Part shown: piece after piece, positions 1 through 5,765 of the stretch | Layout: the number at the start of each line of letters is the position of its first letter | Numbering within the stretch: the first letter of the stretch is position 1 | Source: Chlamydiota bacterium | GTDB taxonomy: Bacteria > Chlamydiota > Chlamydiia > Chlamydiales > Rhabdochlamydiaceae | DNA length: 8,526 bases | Assembly: GCA_016866585.1 (NCBI GenBank) | Contig: VGMB01000054.1 | Location: 1 to 8,526 of the forward strand | Reading direction: 5' to 3' | Position numbers and translations under genes: made by a program | Notes under the pieces: generated by a model | Told to the model about the DNA's origin: nothing | What the model saw: only the letters and a program-made list of their open reading frames with translations | Databases searched by the model: none

Positions 1-19
1 AATTTGAATATTCGAATAG

Positions 20-55
20 TCAGCGGGAATCGCTGAGATTTTCTTAGATTTTTTT
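20..55 (+). terminator. Possible weak terminator hairpin at the left edge
   Basis: A perfect 6-bp stem, TCAGCG (20-25) with CGCTGA (31-36), encloses a 5-base loop. It is followed on the plus strand by a T-rich stretch (39-55, broken by C, A and G). It could end a plus-strand transcript entering from the left of the window. On the minus strand, downstream of the toxin gene, no U-run follows the stem, so it is not a good terminator for the toxin-antitoxin operon. The short stem and interrupted T tract keep confidence low. Confidence 0.3.
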
Positions 56-71
56 GAGCGGTAATGATATT

Positions 72-1094
72 CTATCTTGTAACGCAATTAAATTCTTCTT
101 CAAATTGTCCAATCGTTTTTAGAATTAATTCCCATGCGGGAATCTCTCTGAAAATCATGGATTCCATTAACCCGTAATCTTTTTGAAGTTCTTTTAAAAC
201 ATGGGGTGGTGGAACAAGTTTCAATGTTCCCTTTCTGGCTGTGCCATAGCTCGCCCAACCCGACGCAAAATAAATGCTTTTATGATTGGCTACTCTTTCA
301 AGTAAGTTTGACTCTTCAATGGCCTTTTTCTTTATCGGGGAATTTAGCAATCGGAAAAAATCGTAGAAGTGCCTGGAAATGCGTGGAGGGAGTTTTTTAT
401 CTGCAGGTAAATGAACATATTGATGCAGAATAGTTGCTTTTTCCCAAAACGTTCTTTCAGCATTCAATACACGAATTTTTGTTTCTGGCTCATGAACTTT
501 TTCTTTTAATGCTTCTTTGGTGTAGCTGTGTACGATATGGTCGCTTACAGGCCAATGTTCTGATCTTGCACCTATCTCTATTTTCACAATAGGTCGGACA
601 TAGTCGGCATTTGATTTTTTGCTTTGGTATTCAAATAATAACGTTTTGCAGTCAGGGTCGTCCGAGTCTGCAAGAAGTTGCCATCCTTTATTGGTTCCAA
701 GTTCTGCGCTAATCGCATTTGTTAGCTCATGTAACAACTCATTTTGTACATAGCTTGAGCAAGCTTCGGAGAGATTTTCAATGAGGAGATTTTGTTTTTT
801 CTTTGAAGGTGCATTTTCGGGATTATTGGGAGTCCCAAAACCAAAAAAGTCTCGTTCAATGGAAAGATCAATATCTTCGGAAAAACGATCAATCAATTTA
901 TATACTTTTGAAAGAGAGGTCCCTCCTTTAAAGGTGAGATAGGGCCTCACTTTTTCCAATGAAAACAACCTTCCTAAAATCCATACAACCCAAAAGTCTT
1001 TTTCGATAATTTCAAAAGACATGTTTTGGATATCGGCAGCTGTTTGAAAGAAAAGTTCTCGTTCATCCTGAGTTAAAAGATCGATTTCATTCAT
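72..1094 (-). CDS. AbiEii/AbiGii-family nucleotidyltransferase toxin of a type IV toxin-antitoxin system
   Basis: This 340-residue protein has the signature of the AbiEii/AbiGii (DUF1814) nucleotidyltransferase toxins. Motif I is KGGTSLSK at residues 56-63, followed by RFSEDIDL (70-77), whose D74 and D76 form the metal-binding DxD pair. Further conserved blocks are KIEIGAR (171-177), ERTFWEKATILH (213-224) and RHFYDFFRL (241-249). There is no signal peptide or membrane segment, so it should act in the cytoplasm. Characterised relatives bind GTP (AbiEii) or add pyrimidines to tRNA 3' ends (mycobacterial MenT proteins); the target here cannot be read from sequence. Its ATG overlaps the antitoxin stop codon (ATGA), which suggests translational coupling and expression only after the antitoxin. 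All catalytic motifs are present and the frame is intact, so it appears functional. The family call is firm; toxicity and any role in abortive infection are inferred. Confidence 0.92.
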   Translation of the reverse strand: MNEIDLLTQDERELFFQTAADIQNMSFEIIEKDFWVVWILGRLFSLEKVRPYLTFKGGTSLSKVYKLIDRFSEDIDLSIERDFFGFGTPNNPENAPSKKKQNLLIENLSEACSSYVQNELLHELTNAISAELGTNKGWQLLADSDDPDCKTLLFEYQSKKSNADYVRPIVKIEIGARSEHWPVSDHIVHSYTKEALKEKVHEPETKIRVLNAERTFWEKATILHQYVHLPADKKLPPRISRHFYDFFRLLNSPIKKKAIEESNLLERVANHKSIYFASGWASYGTARKGTLKLVPPPHVLKELQKDYGLMESMIFREIPAWELILKTIGQFEEEFNCVTR

Positions 1095-1699
1095 GGCTTA
1101 AGCTCCATTATGTCAAAAACAAGAGCTCGTATCCAGGCTGGAGCGAATTTCATGTTCTTTTTGATTTCTTCTTTGGAGGAGTTTTCGAGGAATTTTGCAA
1201 TTTGTAGGCGTGCTTTTTGATCGATATGATCTTTTCCTAAATTTTTCAAAGCTTGGATCAAAAGACCTTCCTTAGTCCCTGCAGAAAGCATGTTTTTCTT
1301 GGTTGTTTTTCTGAAGATTATTTCTTGATTACCAATTTTGACTTTTTTGGAAGCGGCTTCAGTTAGAAATATAACTCGACCAGGAACTTGCGTGGAAAGG
1401 CCAACTAAATTCGCTGCATGGGCACCTGCTGGTTGGATTAGCACCCCATCTTTTTCTGCAATTGCCCTTGCTACTTCATTTAAATCGGGGGGAATGACGC
1501 CCAATGTATCGTGTTTTTTAGGATAATCATAAAGACCTCTTGCAAGTCTTCGTATGAATTCTTGTTTTTCAAGTTGTGATAATGCTTTCCTAATCGAGGC
1601 ATCGCTTCCTAGGTCTGAAAAATGCATCGGCGTAAAGCACCAGCCAGGACCATGTTCAATGATTCTATTTTTGATTTTTGTTTCAGCGCTATGACGCAT
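1091..1699 (-). CDS. AbiEi-like (DUF6088-type) antitoxin and likely autorepressor
   Basis: This protein of about 202 residues begins with a winged helix-turn-helix (roughly 9-58), ending in the typical RRLARGLYDYPKK strand-turn-strand (50-62). A C-terminal domain (about 70-202) resembles that of AbiEi/DUF6088 antitoxins. In type IV systems this protein counteracts the toxin without a stable complex and represses its own operon through the N-terminal domain. I place the start at the ATG at 1699, which has AGAGG nine bases upstream. The frame stays open to a GTG at 1774, but that codon lies inside a palindromic operator, has no ribosome-binding site, and would add 25 residues upstream of the wHTH. 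The gene is first in the operon and overlaps the toxin start by 4 bases. The family assignment rests on motif recognition and on the adjacent toxin. Confidence 0.88.
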   Translation of the reverse strand: MRHSAETKIKNRIIEHGPGWCFTPMHFSDLGSDASIRKALSQLEKQEFIRRLARGLYDYPKKHDTLGVIPPDLNEVARAIAEKDGVLIQPAGAHAANLVGLSTQVPGRVIFLTEAASKKVKIGNQEIIFRKTTKKNMLSAGTKEGLLIQALKNLGKDHIDQKARLQIAKFLENSSKEEIKKNMKFAPAWIRALVFDIMELKP

Positions 1700-1708
1700 T
1701 ATGACCAG

Positions 1709-1713
1709 CCTCT
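1709..1713 (-). promoter_or_regulatory. Shine-Dalgarno site that fixes the antitoxin start
   Basis: AGAGG on the minus strand lies nine bases before the ATG at 1699. It supports this start over the upstream in-frame GTG at 1774, which has no such element and falls inside operator 2. Confidence 0.6.
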
Positions 1714-1716
1714 GTT

Positions 1717-1746
1717 TTTCACAAAAAATAGCATGTTTTTGTGAAA
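1717..1746. promoter_or_regulatory. Operator 1: proximal 30-bp palindrome of the toxin-antitoxin promoter
   Basis: Perfect 11-bp arms, TTTCACAAAAA (1717-1727) and TTTTTGTGAAA (1736-1746), flank an 8-base centre. The site starts 18 bases upstream of the antitoxin ATG and covers the proposed -10 box and spacer. It matches operator 2 in inverted orientation. By analogy with AbiEi-type antitoxins, which bind paired inverted repeats in their own promoter, it is the likely binding site of the wHTH antitoxin. Binding here would block RNA polymerase. The palindrome is seen directly; the protein that binds it is inferred. Confidence 0.85.
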
Positions 1747-1753
1747 TTAGCAA
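1725..1753 (-). promoter_or_regulatory. Candidate promoter of the toxin-antitoxin operon
   Basis: The best minus-strand match is a -35 TTGCTA (1748-1753), a 17-bp spacer, and an extended -10, TGC-TATTTT (hexamer at 1725-1730). Each hexamer matches four of six consensus bases, so the call depends on the correct spacing and the TG extension. The -10 and most of the spacer lie within operator 1, and the -35 is just outside it, the arrangement expected for tight autorepression. The transcript would start near 1718, leaving a leader of about 20 bases that still carries the ribosome-binding site. Confidence 0.5.
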
Positions 1754-1768
1754 TAAGAAAGCCGTAAA

Positions 1769-1798
1769 TTTCACAAAAACATGCTGTTTTTTGTGAAA
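1769..1798. promoter_or_regulatory. Operator 2: distal 30-bp palindrome of the toxin-antitoxin promoter
   Basis: The same perfect 11-bp arms, TTTCACAAAAA (1769-1779) and TTTTTGTGAAA (1788-1798), occur again around an 8-base centre. Its centre is 52 bp from that of operator 1, close to five turns of B-DNA, so both sites face the same side of the helix. This suits cooperative binding or looping of an antitoxin dimer pair across the promoter. Confidence 0.85.
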
Positions 1799-1952
1799 AA
1801 TGCTTGCTTTCAGTTGGCCAACATCTCGTTGGCTAAATGGGTAAGAAATCGCAGAGTTTTACTGCAATTTCATCCAGTCTACTGCGTAAAATTTGCGTAA
1901 TTTGGCTTTATGCAGTGGAATTTTTCGGTGTGAATGTTGATTGTATGTCACT
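1799..1952. other. Non-coding stretch between the toxin-antitoxin operators and ssrA
   Basis: I see no convincing gene here. It holds two hairpins. The first is TTGGCCAAC (1814-1822) with GTTGGCTAA (1828-1836), 9 bp including one G.U around a 5-base loop. The second is ACTGCGTAAA (1881-1890) with TTTATGCAGT (1907-1916), 10 bp including one G.U around a 16-base loop. Neither is followed by a U-run on either strand, so they are not simple terminators. A plus-strand open frame at 1837-2124 runs into ssrA and has no homology that I recognise. Confidence 0.5.
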
Positions 1953-1986
1953 AAAAACAAAAGACTTCAGTCGTAAAACTGAAGCC
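1953..1986 (-). terminator. Intrinsic terminator of ssrA
   Basis: On the minus strand a 9-bp stem (GGCTTCAGT with ACTGAAGTC, one G.U) and a 6-base loop are followed directly by TTTTGTTTTT (1962 down to 1953). It starts 11 bases beyond the tmRNA 3' end at 1998 and insulates ssrA from the downstream toxin-antitoxin region. Confidence 0.85.
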
Positions 1987-1997
1987 TTAATTTTGAA

Positions 1998-2364
1998 TGG
2001 AGGTGGAGAGAATCGAACTCTCGTCCTTAGCGAACTCTATAATAATGACTACATGCTTATCGCCTTCAAGGTGAATGAGCCCGGATGGAAGACGCCACAC
2101 AAAGAGCTCATCTGTCCCTTTTAATCTCGAATTCTACCCCAAAGAGTCTTAAACTAGTAGAATCCATACCAGGATGTATGACGATAACATCCAAGGCTCC
2201 CGATCAGACCCTGGGTTATCGGCAGCTTAAGACGGTTAAGTCTTAAGCAGCTAGAAGATATTCGTCTTCTGCAATTATTGTTTTATCGGATGATTAAGGA
2301 GGCCAACCGACGTCCTCCGCATGCCACTGTTACTTTATTCCCAAGTCGATACCATGACACCCCC
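1998..2364 (-). ncRNA. ssrA: Transfer-messenger RNA (tmRNA)
   Basis: tmRNA, with SmpB, rescues stalled ribosomes and tags the unfinished protein for proteolysis. The ends pair as an alanine-type acceptor stem: 5' GGGGGTG (2364-2358) with CACCTCC (2005-1999), including the G3.U pair recognised by alanyl-tRNA synthetase, and discriminator A at 1998. The T arm is a perfect 5-bp stem with a TTCGATT loop (2022-2006). The 5' part carries the familiar TCATGGTATCGACT block and a pseudoknot-like GGAGG/CCTCC plus TCGG/CCGA pairing. The tag frame (2272-2243) reads AEDEYLLAA-stop, and its stop lies in a 9-bp hairpin (2225-2248). CCA is not encoded: TTC follows the discriminator, so it must be added after transcription. 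The length of 367 bases is ordinary for a one-piece tmRNA. The toxin-antitoxin module lies on its 3' side. Confidence 0.96.
2243..2272 (-). other. tmRNA tag reading frame
   Basis: The resume codon GCA (2272-2270) opens a nine-codon frame, AEDEYLLAA, ending in TAA (2245-2243). With the alanine carried by tmRNA itself, the added tag would be A-AEDEYLLAA. The LAA end is the usual ClpXP degradation signal, and the acidic N-terminal half is like other tags. The stop codon lies in the stem GTCTTAAGC/GCTTAAGAC, as expected for the helix after the tag. Confidence 0.88.
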
Positions 2365-2370
2365 GGGTTT

Positions 2371-2376
2371 ATTGTA
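2371..2376 (-). promoter_or_regulatory. -10 box of the ssrA promoter
   Basis: TACAAT (five of six bases of TATAAT) ends six bases upstream of the mature tmRNA 5' end at 2364, the right distance for a transcript starting at or near it. No good -35 hexamer is visible 16-18 bases further upstream; the region is AT-rich. Confidence 0.6.
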
Positions 2377-2541
2377 ACATAAATTTGAATTAAATTACTC
2401 TATGCAGTCTATCAAAATCATTTCTCAAAGTAAAGCCTTTATGCCTAGATACTTGCAGGGGTTTTGGCTAATTAAATTTAACACTGTGGTTATTAGTAAG
2501 TTATGCTAAAGACCCTTTAGAAATGATTGTATTATTAAATG

Positions 2542-2570
2542 TTGAGACAAACCTAGTGTTCTTGTAAAAT
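2542..2570 (+). promoter_or_regulatory. Sigma70/sigma66-type promoter of ileS
   Basis: TTGAGA (2542-2547) and TAAAAT (2565-2570) each match five of six consensus bases and are separated by exactly 17 bp. Transcription should start near 2577, giving a leader of about 30 bases that contains the GGGAG ribosome-binding site (2594-2598). There is no room for a T-box leader. The small CTAAAG-ACC-CTTTAG hairpin at 2506-2520 lies upstream of the promoter. Confidence 0.7.
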
Positions 2571-2606
2571 TTGCCTCTATATTTTAAGAAGATGGGAGCT
2601 TGAGCT

Positions 2607-5600
2607 ATGTTTGAAACAAGACAGAATGAAACCTTTCCTCAAAGAGAAGAAAGAATTTTAGAGCTATGGAAATTAGAAGATACATTTAAAAGAAGTATTG
2701 CTCAAAGGGAAGATGCTCCTCTGTTTTCCTTTTACGATGGACCTCCTTTTGCCACAGGCCTTCCTCACTATGGACATATTTTGGCCGGGACAATAAAAGA
2801 TGTAGTACCTAGATACAAGACTATGAAAGGTTTTAAGGTCCCTAGGCGCTTTGGTTGGGATTGTCATGGTCTACCTGTTGAAAATGAAATTGAAAAAGCT
2901 CAACAACTCTCAGGAGCATCTGCGATCGAATCATTCGGCATAGCAAAATTCAATGAAGAGTGCAGATCCATCGTTTTAAGATACACTAAGGAATGGGAAA
3001 GTACCGTTAGCAGGATGGGAAGATGGGTTTCATTTGAGAACGTATACCGCACTATGGATAAAAATTTCATGGAATCCGTATGGTGGGTGTTCGCGCAACT
3101 TTTTGAAAAAGGCCTTGTTTATGAAGGATTCAAAGTCATGCCTTTTTCTGCGAAACTTGGAACTCCTTTATCTAACTTTGAAGCAAATCTTAATTATAAA
3201 GACGTTGACGATCCTTCTCTTACCGTGACATTTCCTCTTGAAGATCAACCTGATGTTTCTTTACTAGTGTGGACGACGACACCTTGGACTCTTCCTTCAA
3301 ACCTTGCTATTATGATTAAGAAGGAGCTTGAGTATGTTAAGATCAAAGAAAAGAAAACGTCAAAGTTCTTCATCCTAGCAAAGGATCGATTACAAGCATA
3401 TTTCAAAAATCATGAAGAGTATGAGATTGTAAAGAGCTATTTAGGCAAGGAACTTATAGGAAGGAAATATGTTCCTATGTTCTCTTATTTTTCTAAGAAA
3501 GCTCAAGATAAATCATTTAGGATTATTGAAGAGGAGAGCGTTTCCTCAGAAGATGGTACGGGACTTGTTCATTCAGCACCAGCTTTTGGTGAGGTGGACT
3601 TCTATGCTTGCATGCGAGAAGGAATAGAACTTGTATGCCCTGTAGACCATAACGGGAAGTTCACAAAGGAAGTCTCAGATTTCGAAGGTCTTTTTGTTAA
3701 AGATGCCGATAAAGAGATCATAAAAAGGCTAAAGGCCGAAGGAAGAGTCTTTCATCACAGCCAGATTCACCATAGATATCCCTTTTGTTGGAGATCAGAT
3801 ACCCCTTTAATTTACAGAGCTGTAAGGACGTGGTTCATAGCTGTTGAAAAAGTCAAAGATAAGATGATCAATGCAAATGAAAAAATCCATTGGGTTCCAG
3901 AGCATGTGAAAGAGGGAAGATTCGGTAAGTGGCTTGAAAATGCCAGAGACTGGGCTGTTTCTCGCAACCGTTATTGGGGTACACCTATACCAATATGGCG
4001 CAGCGAAGATGGGGAGCTTAAGGTTATTTCCTCAGTGAGAGAACTAGAAGATCTTAGCGGTCAAAAAATAGATGATCTACATCGGCACTACATAGATGAT
4101 GTAACTTTTGAGTATAATGGTAAAATCTTCAAAAGGATTACAGAGGTTTTTGATTGCTGGTTTGAGTCTGGCTCTATGCCATATGCGCAAAATCACTATC
4201 CTTTTGAAAATAAAGATCAGACTATGTCTGCATTTCCTGCAGACTTTATTGCAGAAGGACTGGATCAGACAAGGGGATGGTTTTATACATTAACTGTGCT
4301 TTCATCGGCTTTATTTGATAAGCCTGCGTTTAAAAACGTTATTGTTAATGGTATTATTCTAGCTGAAGATGGCACTAAGATGTCCAAGCGTCTTAAAAAT
4401 TATCCAGAGCCAGAAATTGTTGTTAATCAATATGGCGCAGACGCTGTTAGACTGTATTTGCTTAATAGTCCAGCAGTTCAGGCCGATGATCTACGCTTCT
4501 CTGAAAAAGGTGTAGAGCTCGTTTTAAGACAGGCTTTGATTCCTTTATGGAATAGCTTTGTCTTCTTTTCCACATATGCCAAGATTTATAACTGGCATCC
4601 AGATACAAAACCTTTCGATAAGCCATCTGCAGATATAGATAAATGGATACTTTCTCTACTTGAAAAATTGGTTTTGGATGTAACGGATTCCATGGATCAG
4701 TATGAATTAAGTAAGGCAGTAGAACCTTTTGTTGGTTTTATAGATCAGTTAACAAATTGGTATATCAGACGCAGTAGAGCAAGATTTTGGTCTGAGCAGG
4801 CCTCTGCCGATAGAGATCAAGCATTTGAAACTCTCTATACTGTTCTTTTAACTCTTTCAAAGATTGCAGCTCCTTTTGTTCCATTTATTAGCGAGTCTAT
4901 TTACCAAGAATTAAAAGTGGATTCGGATCTTCAATCAGTTCATCTATGTGATTTTCCGATTTATAATCCTGCTAATAGATTACACGATTTAGAGCGTGAA
5001 ATGGCTGCCGTTCAGGTAGTTGTAAGTTCTGGGCATGCCCTTAGAAAAGAGCATAAAATTAAGGTGAGACAACCTTTGTCAAAAGCTCATGTTGTTTCTG
5101 CGGATCCTCACGTTCTTCAATCATTAAAAGACCAAAAGAATTTGATAGCAGATGAACTTAACGTTAAGGATGTCATTTTTCATGAAGAAGAGACTTCTTT
5201 TGTAGCTCTTATAGCTAAGCCAAATTTTAGAGTTCTTGGTAAAAAAGTTGGAAAACTTATGAACAGTGTTCAGAAAGTTGTTCAAAACTTTGATAACCAA
5301 AAGTTAGCTGACCTGCTAGCGAGCAAGAATGTTATTATAGAAGTGGAAGGACAATCTATAGAGCTTACTTCTGAAGATGTCGCCGTCGAGCGAAAAGTTT
5401 TAGAAGGTGTTGTTGCTCAGACTATAGATAATATAACTGTTGCCCTTGATACTTCTTTAAGTGATGATCTTTTAATAGAAGGTTTAGCTAGAGAAATAGT
5501 GAATAAGATCAACACGATGAGAAGAGAAGATGGATATGCTGTTGTAGATAGAATATCAGTGCAAATGAAGACTACAGAAAGAGTTAAAAAGGCTTTCCAT

Positions 5601-5729
5601 GAATATCAAGAATACATATGTCATGAGGTTTTAGCTCTTCATGTGGAATTCATTGATGATCTTGAAGGTCAACAGTGGGATCTTAATGGAGAAACTGCTG
5701 TCATCGCTTTGAGAATTAGCGGTAATTAA
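2607..5729 (+). CDS. ileS: Isoleucyl-tRNA synthetase, type 2 (eukaryote-like)
   Basis: This cytoplasmic class I synthetase charges tRNA-Ile with isoleucine. The 1040 residues contain the class I HIGH motif as HYGH (54-57), preceded by GPPFATGLP, and KMSKR (591-595). The CP1 editing domain carries WTTTPWTLPSN (222-232) and DGTGLVHSAPAFG (316-328), so mischarged valine should be edited. The anticodon-binding domain includes NWYIRRSRARFW, and a C-terminal region follows. The wording around HIGH and KMSKR and the absence of a Cys4 zinc ribbon at the C-terminus place it in the type 2 group shared with eukaryotic cytosolic enzymes and Chlamydia; this group is often naturally resistant to mupirocin. 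The start has GGGAG eight bases upstream and a good promoter. It is transcribed alone and converges with lepB. The frame is intact and full length. Confidence 0.98.
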   Translation: MFETRQNETFPQREERILELWKLEDTFKRSIAQREDAPLFSFYDGPPFATGLPHYGHILAGTIKDVVPRYKTMKGFKVPRRFGWDCHGLPVENEIEKAQQLSGASAIESFGIAKFNEECRSIVLRYTKEWESTVSRMGRWVSFENVYRTMDKNFMESVWWVFAQLFEKGLVYEGFKVMPFSAKLGTPLSNFEANLNYKDVDDPSLTVTFPLEDQPDVSLLVWTTTPWTLPSNLAIMIKKELEYVKIKEKKTSKFFILAKDRLQAYFKNHEEYEIVKSYLGKELIGRKYVPMFSYFSKKAQDKSFRIIEEESVSSEDGTGLVHSAPAFGEVDFYACMREGIELVCPVDHNGKFTKEVSDFEGLFVKDADKEIIKRLKAEGRVFHHSQIHHRYPFCWRSDTPLIYRAVRTWFIAVEKVKDKMINANEKIHWVPEHVKEGRFGKWLENARDWAVSRNRYWGTPIPIWRSEDGELKVISSVRELEDLSGQKIDDLHRHYIDDVTFEYNGKIFKRITEVFDCWFESGSMPYAQNHYPFENKDQTMSAFPADFIAEGLDQTRGWFYTLTVLSSALFDKPAFKNVIVNGIILAEDGTKMSKRLKNYPEPEIVVNQYGADAVRLYLLNSPAVQADDLRFSEKGVELVLRQALIPLWNSFVFFSTYAKIYNWHPDTKPFDKPSADIDKWILSLLEKLVLDVTDSMDQYELSKAVEPFVGFIDQLTNWYIRRSRARFWSEQASADRDQAFETLYTVLLTLSKIAAPFVPFISESIYQELKVDSDLQSVHLCDFPIYNPANRLHDLEREMAAVQVVVSSGHALRKEHKIKVRQPLSKAHVVSADPHVLQSLKDQKNLIADELNVKDVIFHEEETSFVALIAKPNFRVLGKKVGKLMNSVQKVVQNFDNQKLADLLASKNVIIEVEGQSIELTSEDVAVERKVLEGVVAQTIDNITVALDTSLSDDLLIEGLAREIVNKINTMRREDGYAVVDRISVQMKTTERVKKAFHEYQEYICHEVLALHVEFIDDLEGQQWDLNGETAVIALRISGN

Positions 5730-5737
5730 TAAACAAA

Positions 5738-5765
5738 ACACCCAGTTTATACTGGGTGTTTTTTT
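5738..5765. terminator. Shared bidirectional terminator between ileS and lepB
   Basis: The stem ACACCCAGT (5738-5746) with ACTGGGTGT (5751-5759), around a TTAT loop, is followed by T-rich sequence to 5765 on the plus strand and by TTTTGTTTATT on the minus strand. It starts 8 bases after the ileS stop codon. The lepB stop codon (5764-5766) lies in its T-run, so one hairpin serves both convergent genes. Confidence 0.9.

Larger units (their letters stand above)
1715..1800. repeat. 34-bp near-perfect inverted repeat enclosing both operators
   Basis: Positions 1715-1748 and 1767-1800 are reverse complements at 33 of 34 bases (one A/G difference in the centre of the palindrome) around an 18-base spacer (1749-1766). 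Each arm is itself an imperfect palindrome, so the region has two levels of symmetry. Similarity this far beyond the 11-bp arms suggests either selection on the full 34-bp site or recent duplication/inversion of one operator. Confidence 0.9.

Noticed and set aside
206..433. Plus-strand open frame of 75 codons
   Set aside because: It lies wholly inside the AbiEii toxin gene on the other strand, without supporting signals.
1715..1800. Repeats considered as a CRISPR array or insertion-sequence ends
   Set aside because: There are only two copies, in inverted orientation, with an 18-base spacer and no transposase or cas gene. They fit an operator pair in front of an autoregulated operon.
1837..2124. 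Plus-strand open frame of 95 codons
   Set aside because: It runs into the 3' half of ssrA on the opposite strand and overlaps its terminator. It has no good ribosome-binding site and no protein motif I recognise.
2381..2400. AAATTTGAATT...ACTCTA also found near 7675-7690 and partly at 1-9
   Set aside because: Short AT-rich similarity with a gap, no shared function of the sites, and likely chance.
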